Shown here piece after piece: positions 1 to 8,618 of a stretch of 64,000 nt of DNA; the first letter of the stretch is position 1; each line of letters starts with the position of its first letter. The position numbers and the translations under genes are program-made. The stretch spans positions 2,170,001 through 2,234,000 of the forward strand of contig CAWBWT010000002.1 in assembly GCA_963792675.1 (NCBI GenBank), in the 5' to 3' direction. The notes below the pieces were generated by a model. The model was given only the letters and a program-made list of their open reading frames with translations. It was not told the origin of the DNA and did no database searches. Origin of the DNA: JBBROS01 sp963792675 (GTDB taxonomy: Bacteria > Pseudomonadota > Alphaproteobacteria > Acetobacterales > Acetobacteraceae).

Positions 1-359
1 GGCAGGCCATCGGTCTCGGCGAGACCTACCGCGACGCCACCGGCTGCGGCACCTTCGCGGTCGAAACCCATACGCTGTATAAGGCCGAGCTGCTCGAAGG
101 CGATGCGACGACGGCGCATTCCTTCGTACTCGGTGCCGACCGCAAGCGGCTGCACATCGCGCACGAACTCCGCCGCGACGGCGACGGCGCCATCGCGGCC
201 CTGCAGGAGTTGATGTATCTCACCGTGGACCTGTCCACCCGCCGCAGCGTGCCGTGGCCCGAGGCCACCATGGCGTCGCTCCACGCGGCGTGCTTGGCCC
301 ATGCGTGCCTGCCCCGCCCGGATTGGGTCGGCCGCCGCCTCGCCCTGCCGTCGCGATAG
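1..359 (+). CDS. Thioesterase-family protein, 3' end only
   Basis: The frame is open from the left edge of the window (codons in phase from base 3) to a TAG at 357-359, leaving the last 118 residues of a longer protein. Segments such as HSFVLGADRKRLHIAHEL and LMYLTVDLSTRRS resemble hot-dog thioesterases of the 4HBT/betainyl-CoA thioesterase type, which hydrolyse acyl-CoA in the cytoplasm. The N-terminal part with the catalytic region lies outside the window, so the substrate cannot be judged. The gene converges on ygfZ, which ends 35 bases downstream on the other strand. The frame choice is supported by the reasonable C-terminus and by the lack of a sensible alternative. The family assignment is by recognition only. 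Confidence 0.55.
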   Translation, partial: QAIGLGETYRDATGCGTFAVETHTLYKAELLEGDATTAHSFVLGADRKRLHIAHELRRDGDGAIAALQELMYLTVDLSTRRSVPWPEATMASLHAACLAHACLPRPDWVGRRLALPSR

Positions 360-394
360 GCGGCGCCGTCCGCGACCGTCCGGCGTGGGCCCGC

Positions 395-1198
395 TCAGGC
401 CACCTCGGCGTGCATCCAGACCGGCACGGAGGGCCGCAGCACCGCTTCGCCGCAGGCCAAGGCCGCCGCCTCCGCCGCGTCCATCCGCAGCAGCGCCAGC
501 CCCCAACCGTCCCGCCCCGACCGCATCGCCCCGACCTCGGTTGTGCCGTCCAGCACCGGCGTGCCCGGCGCCGGCAGCGGCCCCTCGACCCGAACCGGGA
601 CCAGGCGCCGCTTCAGCAGCCCGCGATATTTCGTGCGCGCCGTGAGTTCCTGGCCCATGTAGCAGCCCTTGGTCCACGACACCCCGTGCAGCGCATCGAA
701 TCCGGCCTCGAGCAGCGTCGTCTTTTCCGCTTCCATGTCCAGCGAGCCGCCCGGCAAGCCGAGCCGCAAACGGTGCAGGTCGTACTCCTCCGGCGTCGCC
801 GTGGCCGGCAGCGCCGCGGCCGCCAGCACGCGCCACCCCGCCTCCGCAAGCCGCGGGTCGGCCACCGCGCCCGCCGGCGCCGGACCGTCCCAGCCGGCAT
901 GTACCAGCAGCGGCACCGGCTCGATCGAGACCTTGGACCGCAGCCGGAACCGGGTCAGCCGCTGCGTCAGCATCGCCGCCTGCGCCGCCTCCACGTCCAG
1001 CAGCAAGCGATCCGCCTGCGCCACGATGAAGAAATCCGCCAGCCACTTGCCTTGCGGGGTCAGCAGGGCCGTCCACACCGCATGCCCGGGCACCGCCAGC
1101 GTCACATCGTTCGACACCAGGCCCTGCAGGAACCCGACCCGATCCGCCCCGGCGACTTCCAGCACCGCGCGGTCGGGCAAAACTGTCACGTTTGTCAT
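395..1198 (-). CDS. ygfZ: Folate-binding protein YgfZ (tRNA-modifying GTP-independent GcvT-like protein)
   Basis: This is a 267-residue cytoplasmic protein of the YgfZ/CAF17 family, which helps Fe-S cluster enzymes (for example tRNA methylthiolation) using tetrahydrofolate. The diagnostic motif KGCYMGQE, containing the conserved cysteine, sits near residue 180. The N-terminal GcvT-like segment VLEVAGADRVGFLQGLVSND is typical. The ATG at 1196-1198 begins MTNVTVLPDR and gives the usual family length. The gene is divergent from the glycosyltransferase gene that starts 62 bases away. A single small gene on this strand here suggests its own promoter in that gap. Confidence 0.93.
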   Translation of the reverse strand: MTNVTVLPDRAVLEVAGADRVGFLQGLVSNDVTLAVPGHAVWTALLTPQGKWLADFFIVAQADRLLLDVEAAQAAMLTQRLTRFRLRSKVSIEPVPLLVHAGWDGPAPAGAVADPRLAEAGWRVLAAAALPATATPEEYDLHRLRLGLPGGSLDMEAEKTTLLEAGFDALHGVSWTKGCYMGQELTARTKYRGLLKRRLVPVRVEGPLPAPGTPVLDGTTEVGAMRSGRDGWGLALLRMDAAEAAALACGEAVLRPSVPVWMHAEVA

Positions 1199-1260
1199 GG
1201 CAGAAGGATGGGCGTCGCGGGGCGCGGGAACAAGCCGGCCCGTGCTACAGCGTGCGCCAG

Positions 1261-2161
1261 ATGCGAATCCTGTTCATCACCGCCACCCGAACTCGGCGAC
1301 GCGGTCCTTTCCACCGGGCTGCTCGATCATCTGCTGCGGGCCTACCCGGAGGCTCGGTTCACGGTCGCTTGCGGGCCGGTGGCGGAGGGCGTGTTCGCCC
1401 GCATGCCGCGCCGCGACCGGACCTTGGTGCTGGAAAAGCGCGCCCTCGACCGCCACTGGCTGACGCTGTGGCGCGAGGTGGCCGGGACGCGGTGGGACCT
1501 GGTCGTTGACCTCCGCGGCTCCGCCCTGGCCTTTCTCGTGCGCGCTCGCCGCCGGGTGGTGCTGCGCGGCGGCAAGCGCCCGGGCCACAAGACCGAGCAG
1601 CTCGGCGGCGTGTTCGGTCTCGAGCCGCCGCCTTTGCCGGTCTGCTGGACCAGCCCCGCCGACCGCGCGCGCGCGTCGGCGCTGCTCCCGGATGCCGGCG
1701 GCACGCTGATCGGGCTCGGTCCGACCGCCAACTGGGCCGGGAAGGTCTGGCCGGCCGACCGGTTCGTCGCCTTGTTCCACGGTCTCCAGGCCCGCAGCCC
1801 GGGGGCTCGCCCGGTGATCTTCGCCGGGCCCGGCGCGGCGGAGCAGGAGATGGCGGCCCCGGTGCTCGCCGCTTTGCCCGGTGCCGTCGATCTCGGTGGC
1901 AGGCTGAGCCTGTCCGAGGCATCCGCCTGCCTCGCCCGCTGCGGATTATTCGTCGGCAACAATTCCGGGCTGATGCACCTGGCCGCCGCGGCCGGCACGC
2001 CCACGCTCGGCCTGTTCGGACCGACGCCGGCCCGGGAATACGCGCCCGCGGGTCGGCGCACCGCGATCGCCTTGGCCGACGGCACGCCGGGCCAGGCCCC
2101 GATGCACTGCCTGTCGGTGCGGACCGCCTTGCAGGCGGCGCTCGGCCTGCTCGAGCCATGA
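1261..2161 (+). pseudogene. Glycosyltransferase family 9 (heptosyltransferase-like), one-base frameshift
   Basis: GT9 enzymes transfer heptose or related sugars during lipopolysaccharide core assembly on the cytoplasmic face. The start ATG 1261 gives MRILFITATR. The family continuation LGDAVLSTGLLDHLL is found only after skipping one base, the extra A at about 1291 (the sequence reads cccga-a-ctcgg). With that base removed the gene encodes 299 residues. The C-terminal half holds the typical NNSGLMHLAAAAGTPTLGLFG donor-binding region. It ends ATGA-overlapped with the next glycosyltransferase, so it is the first gene of the operon. The one-base insertion with intact protein on both sides points to a sequence error or a very recent mutation. 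Confidence 0.85.
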
Positions 2162-3177
2162 GGATGGCGCATGTGATGGCCGGGGCGCCGGCAGGCGGGG
2201 CCGAGCTGTTCTTCGAGCGCCTCACGGTGGCGCTGCATGCGGCCGGAGAGATCGTGCTGCCGGTGATCCGCCGCAACCCCGCGCGGGCTGGGCGGCTGTG
2301 CGCGGGCGGCTTGGCGCCGGTGCAGCTCGGCTTCGGCGGCGCATTCGACCTGCTGACCCGGCCGCGCCTGCGCCGCCGCCTGCGCGCCTTTGCGCCCCGA
2401 CTGGTGATGGCCTGGATGAGCCGCGCCGCGGTGCACGCCCCGCGCGGCGACTACGTGCTGGTCGGCCGGCTGGGGGGCGACTACGACCTTCGCCGGTTCG
2501 CCCGCTGCGACCACCTGGTCGCCAACACGCACGGCCTCGTCGGCTGGATCACGGCGCAGGGCTGGCCGGCGGACCGGGTGCATCATCTGCCGAATTTCGC
2601 CCCCGACCTGGCCGGCGCTCCCGCCGCGGCCTTGCCGGTCCCGGCCGGTTCGCCCACGGTCCTGGCGATGGGACGGCTGCACCGCAACAAGGCCTTCGAC
2701 GTATTGATACGCGCGCTGACCCGCCTGCCGGGGGTCCATGCCGCCATCGCCGGCGACGGCCCGGAGCGAGCCGCGCTGCAGGATCTGGCGGCTCGCGAGG
2801 GCGTCGCCGAGCGGGTGCACTGGCTCGGCTGGCGCAGCGACCAGGCCGCCCTGCTGGCCGCCTGCACGCTGCTCGCGGTGCCCAGCCGGGTTGAACCGCT
2901 GGGCAACGTCGTGCTGGAGGCGTTCGCCGCCGGCGTTCCGGTGGTCGCCGCGGCCGCTCCCGGCCCGCTCGAGCTGATCCGGCCTGGCGAAACCGGCCTG
3001 CTCGCCCCGGTCGAGGACGCGGAGGATCTCGCAGAAGCGATCGGCGCCGTGGTCGCCGACCAGGACCTGGCCCGCCGCCTCGGCCGCGCCGGCCGCGCCG
3101 AGTTCGAGCGCGCGCATGCCGAGGCACCGGTGATCGCGCGCTGGCGCGCTGTCCTGGCCACGTTGGAGCCGGCCTGA
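2158..3177 (+). CDS. Glycosyltransferase family 4
   Basis: This is a 339-residue GT-B fold glycosyltransferase of the GT4 type, which uses nucleotide-sugars at the inner membrane to build surface polysaccharide or LPS. The N-terminal half starts MRMAHVMAGAPAGGAELFFE, typical of the acceptor domain. The C-terminal half carries the donor-site features AMGRLHRNKAFDVLIRA, AGDGPERAAL and the EPLGNVVLEAFAAGVPVVA block (E-x7-E). The ATG overlaps the stop of the GT9 gene (ATGA), and its own TGA overlaps the asnB start (TGATG), so the three are translationally coupled. Acceptor and sugar cannot be predicted. Confidence 0.9.
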   Translation: MRMAHVMAGAPAGGAELFFERLTVALHAAGEIVLPVIRRNPARAGRLCAGGLAPVQLGFGGAFDLLTRPRLRRRLRAFAPRLVMAWMSRAAVHAPRGDYVLVGRLGGDYDLRRFARCDHLVANTHGLVGWITAQGWPADRVHHLPNFAPDLAGAPAAALPVPAGSPTVLAMGRLHRNKAFDVLIRALTRLPGVHAAIAGDGPERAALQDLAAREGVAERVHWLGWRSDQAALLAACTLLAVPSRVEPLGNVVLEAFAAGVPVVAAAAPGPLELIRPGETGLLAPVEDAEDLAEAIGAVVADQDLARRLGRAGRAEFERAHAEAPVIARWRAVLATLEPA

Positions 3178-4940
3178 TGTGCGGCATCGCCGGGCTGGTG
3201 CTGGCGCCCGGCGCCGCGCCGCCCAGCGCCGCCACGCTGGCAGCGCTGGAAGCGGCCCTGGCGCATCGCGGCCCCGATGGCGCCGGCCATTCCGTCGTCG
3301 GGCGAACGGCGCTGGTGCATACGCGGCTGGCGATCGTCGATGTCGCCGGCGGCGACCAGCCGCTGTTTGCCGGGCCCGCGACGCTGGTCGCCAACGGCGA
3401 GGTGTACAACGACCCGGCGCTCCGGCGGACCATGCCGGGTACGGCGTTCGCCACCGGCAGCGATTGCGAGTCGCCGCTGCATCTCTGGCTGCGCGACGGC
3501 GCCGGCTATGCGACCGCGCTGCGTGGCATGTATGCGATCGCCATCCACGACCGGGTGGGCCGCAGCGTGATGCTGACGCGCGACCCGTTCGGCATCAAGC
3601 CGCTCTACACGGCGCTGATCGAGGGCGGCCTCGCCTTCGCCTCGGAACCCAGGGCGCTGCTCGATTCCGGCCTCGTCCCCCGTGACGTGCGACCGGCCGC
3701 CCGCGACGAGTTGCTGCAGATGCAGTTCACCACCGGTGCCGACACCATCTTCCCCGGCATCCAGCGCGTGCTGCCCGGCGAGACCCTGCGCATCGCCGAC
3801 GGCCACGTGCTCGAACGCAGCCGGGTCGCCGCCGTGCCGGATGGCGGCCCGGAAGAGATCGCCGAGGACGCGGCGCTCGCCCGGCTGGACCGCGCGCTGA
3901 TGGAAAGCGTCGACCTGCATCAGCGCAGCGACGTGCCGTACGGCATGTTCCTGTCGGGCGGGGTGGACAGCGCCGCCATCCTCGCCTGCATGGCGCGGCT
4001 GAACAGCACCGGCGTGCTGGCCTACACCGCCGGCTTCGACGCGCCGGGTGCGGCGGACGAGCGGGCCCAGGCGGCGCTCGTCGCGCAGTCGGTCGGCGCC
4101 CGCCACCGGACGCTGGAGATCAACGAGGCCATGGTGTGGCGGCATCTGCCGGAGATCGTCGCCTCCATGGACGACCCGGCGGCCGACTACGCGATCATCC
4201 CGACCTGGTTCCTGGCCCGCCGTGCCCGGCAGGACGTGAAGGTCGTGCTGTGCGGCGAGGGCGGCGACGAGATCTTCGCCGGCTACGGCCGCTACCGCAG
4301 CACGATGCGGCCCTGGTGGCAGGGCGGCCGACTGATGCGCGGCCGCGGCACGTTCGACCGGCTGGACGTGCTGCGCACGCCGCCGCTCGGCTGGCGCGAC
4401 GGCCTGGCCATCAGCGAAGGCGAGGCGGCGCGCCCGGGCCGCACCCGGCTGATGGCGGCGCAGGCGACCGACATGGCGGACTGGCTGCCGCACGACCTGC
4501 TGCTCAAGCTCGACCGCTGCCTGATGGCGCACGGCGTCGAGGGCCGCACGCCGTTGCTCGACCCCGCGGTCGCCGCGGCCGGGTTCCGCCTGCCGGACGG
4601 GCTGAAGGTGCAGGGCGGGCGCGGCAAGTGGCTGCTGCGGCGCTGGCTGGAGCGGGCGCTGCCGGCGGCGCAGCCGTTCGCGCCGAAGCAGGGCTTCACG
4701 GTGCCGGTCGGCGCCTGGATCGCCGGCCAGGGCGCCCGGCTCGGCCCGCTGGTCGCCGCCCAGCCCGGCGTGGCGGAGATCGCCCGGCCCGACCGGGTGG
4801 AAGCGCTGTTCCGCCGCGCCGGCGGCCGCCGCGAAGGGTTTGCCGCCTGGACCTTGCTGTTCTACGCCCTCTGGCACCGCGCCCATATCGAGGGCCGGGC
4901 GCCGGGCGGCGACGTGTTCGAGGTCTTGGGGAGCAGATGA
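3177..4940 (+). CDS. asnB: Asparagine synthase (glutamine-hydrolysing)
   Basis: This 587-residue two-domain enzyme makes asparagine, or amidates a sugar or peptide, from glutamine and ATP. After Met removal the N-terminus is CGIAGLVLAP, giving the catalytic Cys2 of a class II glutaminase. HRGPDG and VANGEVYND follow in the glutaminase domain. The ATP pyrophosphatase loop SGGVDSAAI lies at about residue 260, and the segment LCGEGGDEIFAGYGRY is also typical. It lies between glycosyltransferase genes and a dihydroorotase gene with overlapping stops and starts. That setting allows either general asparagine synthesis or amidation of an envelope polymer, as in many asnB-like genes of polysaccharide loci. 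Confidence 0.93.
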   Translation: MCGIAGLVLAPGAAPPSAATLAALEAALAHRGPDGAGHSVVGRTALVHTRLAIVDVAGGDQPLFAGPATLVANGEVYNDPALRRTMPGTAFATGSDCESPLHLWLRDGAGYATALRGMYAIAIHDRVGRSVMLTRDPFGIKPLYTALIEGGLAFASEPRALLDSGLVPRDVRPAARDELLQMQFTTGADTIFPGIQRVLPGETLRIADGHVLERSRVAAVPDGGPEEIAEDAALARLDRALMESVDLHQRSDVPYGMFLSGGVDSAAILACMARLNSTGVLAYTAGFDAPGAADERAQAALVAQSVGARHRTLEINEAMVWRHLPEIVASMDDPAADYAIIPTWFLARRARQDVKVVLCGEGGDEIFAGYGRYRSTMRPWWQGGRLMRGRGTFDRLDVLRTPPLGWRDGLAISEGEAARPGRTRLMAAQATDMADWLPHDLLLKLDRCLMAHGVEGRTPLLDPAVAAAGFRLPDGLKVQGGRGKWLLRRWLERALPAAQPFAPKQGFTVPVGAWIAGQGARLGPLVAAQPGVAEIARPDRVEALFRRAGGRREGFAAWTLLFYALWHRAHIEGRAPGGDVFEVLGSR

Positions 4941-6276
4941 TGGCGGAGCACTACGACCTGATGATCCGGGGCGGCACGTGCGTGCTGCCATGGGGTGAGG
5001 CGGCGGTGGATGTGGGCGTGCGCGACGGGCGCATCGCGGCGATCGGGCTGGGCGCCGGCGCGACGGCGGAGCAGGCGATCGATGCCGCAGGCCTGCACGT
5101 GCTGCCGGGCCTGATCGACCCGCATGTGCATTTGCGCGACCCCGGCGACCCCGCGATAGAGAGGATCCCGACCGGCACCAAGGCGGCGGTGCTTGGGCGG
5201 CCTCGCGGCGGTGTTCGACATGCCGAACACCAGCCCCAGCATCACGAGCGCCGACCGGTGGCCTGGAAGCAGGGCTACGTCGAGCGCAACGCCTGGTGCG
5301 ACATGGGCCTCTATGTCGGCGCCACGACAGGCCAACATCGGCGCAACTCGCCGACGCTGGAGCTGCGGCCCGGCGTGTGCGGGGTCAAGGTGTTCGCCGG
5401 CAGCTCGACCGGCGACCTGCTGATCGAGGACGACGAGACGCTGGAGCGCGGTGATGCGCAGCGGCCGGCCGGCCGTCTCGTATCCACAGCGAGGACGAGT
5501 ACCGGCTGCAGGCGCGGCGGCCGATGTTCCAGTCGGGCGAGCCGTATCAGCCAGCATGCGGTGTGGCGCGACGTGGAATGCGCCTTCCTGGGCACGCGCC
5601 GGCTGCTGGCGTTGGCGCGCAAGACCGGGCGGCCCGCGCATATCCTGCACGTCTCGACGGCGGAGGAGCTCGACTACCTCGCCGGAGTTCCGCGACGTCG
5701 CGACGCGCCGAGGTGCTGGTGAACCACCTGACCCAGTTGGCGCCGGACGCCTACGATACGCTCGCGCGGTTTCGCGGTGATGAACCCGCCGATCCGCGAC
5801 CGGCGGCATTGCGAGGCGGCCTGGGCGGCGGTGCGCGGACGGCACGGCGGACACGATCGGCTCCGACCACGCGCCGCACAGCCGGGCCGCCAAGCAGCGG
5901 CCCTGGCCCGAGGTGCGCGGCCGGGCTGACGGGCGTGCAGACGCTGGTGCCGATCATGCTGGACCACGTGAATGCCGGGCGGCTGTCGCTGGCGCGCATG
6001 GTGGACCTGATGTGCGCCGGCCCGGCCCGGGTCTATGGCGTGGTCGGCAAGGGGCGGCTGGCGGCCGGCTACGACGCCGACTTCACGCTGGTGGACCTGA
6101 AGCGGCGCCGGACGATCGAGGACAGCTGGATCGTGTCACCCTGCGGCTGGACGCCGTTCGCGGGCATGCCGGTGACCGGCTGGCCGGTCGCGACGATCGT
6201 GCGCGGCCAGCCTGTCATGCGGGAGGACGAGGTGCTTGGCGAACCGCTGGGCAAGCTCGTCACTTTCCGGGGTTAG
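4937..6276 (+). pseudogene. pyrC: Dihydroorotase (class I), interrupted by about a dozen single-base indels
   Basis: Dihydroorotase closes carbamoyl-aspartate to dihydroorotate in pyrimidine synthesis. The start ATG 4937 overlaps the asnB stop. The metal-site motif LIDPHVHLRDPG, then FDMPNTSPSITS, WCDMGLYVGAT, GVCGVKVFAGSSTGDLL, HILHVSTAEELDYL, VLVNHLTQLAPDAY, TIGSDHAPHS and the C-terminal AAGYDADFTLVDLK appear in order but in three different frames. I trace shifts near 5195, 5257, 5330, 5345, 5450, 5484, 5552, 5684, 5707, 5770, 5838 and 5920, about ten insertions and two deletions. Correcting these gives 443 residues, normal for the family, with no stop codon in the joined path. As written the gene cannot make a full enzyme. 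Errors in the sequence are the likelier cause. Confidence 0.85.
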
Positions 6277-6304
6277 CGAGCGCCCGGCCTGCTCGCCCGG
6301 CGGC

Positions 6305-6667
6305 TTAGGCGCCGCCGACCAGCGGCGGGGTCTGCTGGTGCTGGACCACGCGCCATTCCTCATGCGCCAGGCGGCGATAGGTCGAAGTGCAGTGCGCCTC
6401 GTACGGAGAGATCCCCTCGCGCTCGCCCCGGGCCTTGTAGGCGATGACGATCAAACCCTCCTGCGGGCGCGCCACCTGCCGCTCGGTCAACTCGACCTTC
6501 GACCAGCGCGGGGTGTTGGCGACCGCCTCGATCGCCTGCCGGCCGCTCATCACGAATGGCGGCGTCGGCAGCACCATCAGGCACTCGTCGTCGATCGACT
6601 CGCGGTAATGCTGCGCATCCGCGGTCCATAGGCTTTCCTCGAAACTCCAGATCCGCGTGTCGTCCAT
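6305..6667 (-). CDS. NTF2-like / DUF4440 small protein
   Basis: This is a protein of about 120 residues with the look of the NTF2/SnoaL-like cone fold: FEESLWTADAQHY at the N-terminus, a central VMSGRQAIEAV, then alternating strands ending EEWRVVQHQQTPP. Members act as small ligand-binding or isomerase-like proteins, and this one has no assigned reaction. I chose the ATG at 6665-6667 (MDDTRIW) over a GTG one codon upstream. It stands between the dihydroorotase gene and a kinase-like gene on the same strand. There are no membrane segments or signal peptide, so it is probably cytoplasmic. Confidence 0.75.
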   Translation of the reverse strand: MDDTRIWSFEESLWTADAQHYRESIDDECLMVLPTPPFVMSGRQAIEAVANTPRWSKVELTERQVARPQEGLIVIAYKARGEREGISPYEAHCTSTYRRLAHEEWRVVQHQQTPPLVGGA

Positions 6668-6718
6668 CACCGTGCTTCCATTTTGACCGGGATCATATCG
6701 CGGGATGCGGCCGATCGT

Positions 6719-7237
6719 TCACCGGCGCCGAACCGTGTCCGCTTCGATGTGGCGTCCGATCACAGCGACCGCCTGCTCCGGCGTGAGCCCGGCGGTGTCG
6801 ATCACCAAATGCGGCCGGTCCCAAAGTTCGTAATGGCGGTCCAGGACGTCCTGCCAGGTCGGCAAGACCAGGCCGTGGATGTCGGACCGGCGGCTCTCGA
6901 CCCGGCGCCGATGCTCTGCCGGGTCCGAGCAGACCAGCTCGACCTCGAGCAGCGGTGCCGCAAAACGGGATGCGACCGTCTGCCAGGCATTGCGGCTGGC
7001 GACCACCGGATTGACGCAGTCCACCACTACGATCCGGGCGGCCACCAGATTGTCCGCGGCGACTGCCATGGCCGTGTCGTAGCCCGCGGTCCCCACCTCG
7101 CCGGCAAGCACGCCGGCGCCGCGGATCGCCTGTTCGATGCTGTCGATGCGCAGGTAGGTCGCTGCCCGACCTTCGGCGATGCGGCGCGCGATCGTGGTCT
7201 TGCCGGTGCCCGGCAGGCCGCCGAACACGATCAGCAC
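6719..7237 (-). CDS. P-loop AAA-family ATPase / small-molecule kinase-like protein
   Basis: The 172-residue protein begins with a GTG codon as MLIVFGGLPGTGKTTIARRI, a Walker A motif (GLPGTGKTT) right at the N-terminus. A later VVVDCVNPVV acts as a Walker B-like strand, and an arginine-rich lid-like segment (RRRVESRRSD) follows. This arrangement is that of zeta-toxin/chloramphenicol phosphotransferase-like and gluconate kinase-like P-loop kinases, which phosphorylate small molecules in the cytoplasm. The substrate is unknown. No antitoxin-like gene is adjacent, so a toxin role is not supported. It lies 22 bases downstream of the GFA gene on the same strand and is probably co-transcribed with it. 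Confidence 0.8.
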   Translation of the reverse strand: MLIVFGGLPGTGKTTIARRIAEGRAATYLRIDSIEQAIRGAGVLAGEVGTAGYDTAMAVAADNLVAARIVVVDCVNPVVASRNAWQTVASRFAAPLLEVELVCSDPAEHRRRVESRRSDIHGLVLPTWQDVLDRHYELWDRPHLVIDTAGLTPEQAVAVIGRHIEADTVRRR

Positions 7238-7259
7238 GATGTTGGGCGCGACCGGGCGC

Positions 7260-7658
7260 TCAGGTCCGATTGCCGGTGTGCTGCACGGTGCCGGCGACCG
7301 GCTGCAGCCAGGTTTCGCGCCGCCCCACCCACAGCTCGTATTCGGGATGCAGGCCGGACGGGGCGTCGTCGAGCGCGCCCAGCCGCACCTCCACTTCGGT
7401 GTCGTCGTCGTGGGTCCCGAACAGGGTCGAGCCGCAGCGTGGGCAGAAATGGCGGTGGTCGGTGCTGGCGATCCAGTCGGCGGTCTGGCCGGTCACGCTG
7501 ACCTGGCTGCGGTCGAACACGGCGAAGGCCATGAAAGCGCTGCCGGTCTCCTTGCGGCAGGTCAGGCAGTGGCACACGCCGGTGCGGACCGGCGCGCCAC
7601 GAAGTTCAAATCGTACCGCGCCGCAGTTGCAGCCGCCGCTTCGCATGGTGTCCGACAT
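7260..7658 (-). CDS. GFA (CENP-V/glutathione-dependent formaldehyde-activating) family protein
   Basis: This 132-residue zinc-binding protein of the GFA/CENP-V fold shows its cysteine ligands clearly: CNCGAVRFEL near the N-terminus, CHCLTCRKETGSAF, and CPRCGSTLFG. Some members bind glutathione or an S-hydroxymethyl adduct, but most are uncharacterised. The ATG start gives MSDTMRSGG, the usual position just before the first CxCG. It is the upstream gene of a two-gene unit with the P-loop kinase-like gene and is divergent from an SDR gene 89 bases away. The Zn-binding fold is sure; the reaction is not. Confidence 0.87.
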   Translation of the reverse strand: MSDTMRSGGCNCGAVRFELRGAPVRTGVCHCLTCRKETGSAFMAFAVFDRSQVSVTGQTADWIASTDHRHFCPRCGSTLFGTHDDDTEVEVRLGALDDAPSGLHPEYELWVGRRETWLQPVAGTVQHTGNRT

Positions 7659-7747
7659 CCTCGCTTGCTCCCGTGCACTGCCGCGCCGTGCAACTGGACA
7701 CGGCGCCGGGCATTAGACTTGGCCGACGTTACGACAGGACATTGCCG

Positions 7748-8605
7748 ATGAGCGACACCACGCAGAGCACCCCCGTCTGGTTCATCACCGGCTGCTCCAC
7801 CGGCTTCGGCCACGAGCTGGCGAAGCTCGTGCTTCAACGCGGCTGGCGGGCGGTGGTGACGGCGCGCGACCGGAACCGGGTCGCGGTGCTGCTGGACGGC
7901 GCCGGCGACCGCGGGCTGGCGCTGGACCTCGACGTCACCGACGCGGCGCAGGTGACCGCCGCAGTGGCGGCGGCCGAGGAGCGGTTCGGCGCGATCGACG
8001 TGCTGGTGAACAATGCCGGCTACGGCTACCAGGCCTCGGTCGAGGAGGGCGAGGAGGCCGAGATCCGGCGCCAGTTCGACGCCAACGTGTTCGGCCTGTT
8101 CGCGCTCACCCGCGCCGTGCTGCCCGGCATGCGGACGCGGCGGCGCGGGCATGTGATCAACATCTCGTCGGTGGCGGGTTTCGCCGGCTTCCCGGGCTCC
8201 GGCTACTACGCCGCCAGCAAGCACGCGGTGGAGGGATGGTCGGATGCGTTGGCCGCCGAAGTGGCGCCGCTCGGGATCCGCGTGACCTGCGTCGAGCCGG
8301 GTCCGTTCCGCACCGACTGGGCCGGCCGCTCGCTGACGCAGACGCCGAGCCGCATTGCCGACTACGCCGAGACCGTGGCCGCCCGCATGCGCAGCACGGC
8401 CGAGGCCAGCGGCAAGCAGCCCGGCGACCCGGTCCGTGCGGCGGCGGCGATGATCGCGATCACCGAGACCGCTCACCCGCCGCGGCATCTCGTGCTCGGG
8501 GCCGTCGGACTGAAGGCGGTGACCGACCGGTTGCACGCGGCCTTGGCCGACATCGAGGGTTGGCGGGATACGAGCCTGGGCGCCGACTACCCCGCGGCCA
8601 GTTGA
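7748..8605 (+). CDS. Short-chain dehydrogenase/reductase (SDR), classical
   Basis: This is a 285-residue NAD(P)-dependent oxidoreductase. The cofactor motif is TGCSTGFGHELAK at the N-terminus, then NNAGYGYQ, the catalytic serine in VINISSVAGFAGF and the YxxxK pair in YYAASKHAVEGW. The C-terminal extension with PGPFRTDWAGRSL is typical of the subgroup annotated as oxidoreductases or retinol-dehydrogenase-like SDRs. The chosen ATG 7748 places the Rossmann glycine motif at residue 14, and upstream codons carry no family sequence. It is convergent with xseA. The substrate is unknown. Confidence 0.9.
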   Translation: MSDTTQSTPVWFITGCSTGFGHELAKLVLQRGWRAVVTARDRNRVAVLLDGAGDRGLALDLDVTDAAQVTAAVAAAEERFGAIDVLVNNAGYGYQASVEEGEEAEIRRQFDANVFGLFALTRAVLPGMRTRRRGHVINISSVAGFAGFPGSGYYAASKHAVEGWSDALAAEVAPLGIRVTCVEPGPFRTDWAGRSLTQTPSRIADYAETVAARMRSTAEASGKQPGDPVRAAAAMIAITETAHPPRHLVLGAVGLKAVTDRLHAALADIEGWRDTSLGADYPAAS

Positions 8606-8618
8606 GCCCGGCGCCGGG

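Noticed and set aside
2583..4991. An 802-codon open frame antisense to the glycosyltransferase and asnB genes
   Set aside because: It lacks family sequence, is dominated by Ala/Arg/Gly/Pro runs, and lies opposite convincing genes. Long antisense frames are expected at this GC content.
6719..7237. The P-loop protein as a zeta-type toxin
   Set aside because: Walker A and lid resemble that class, but no small antitoxin gene overlaps it and it sits beside a GFA gene. A metabolic kinase is equally possible.
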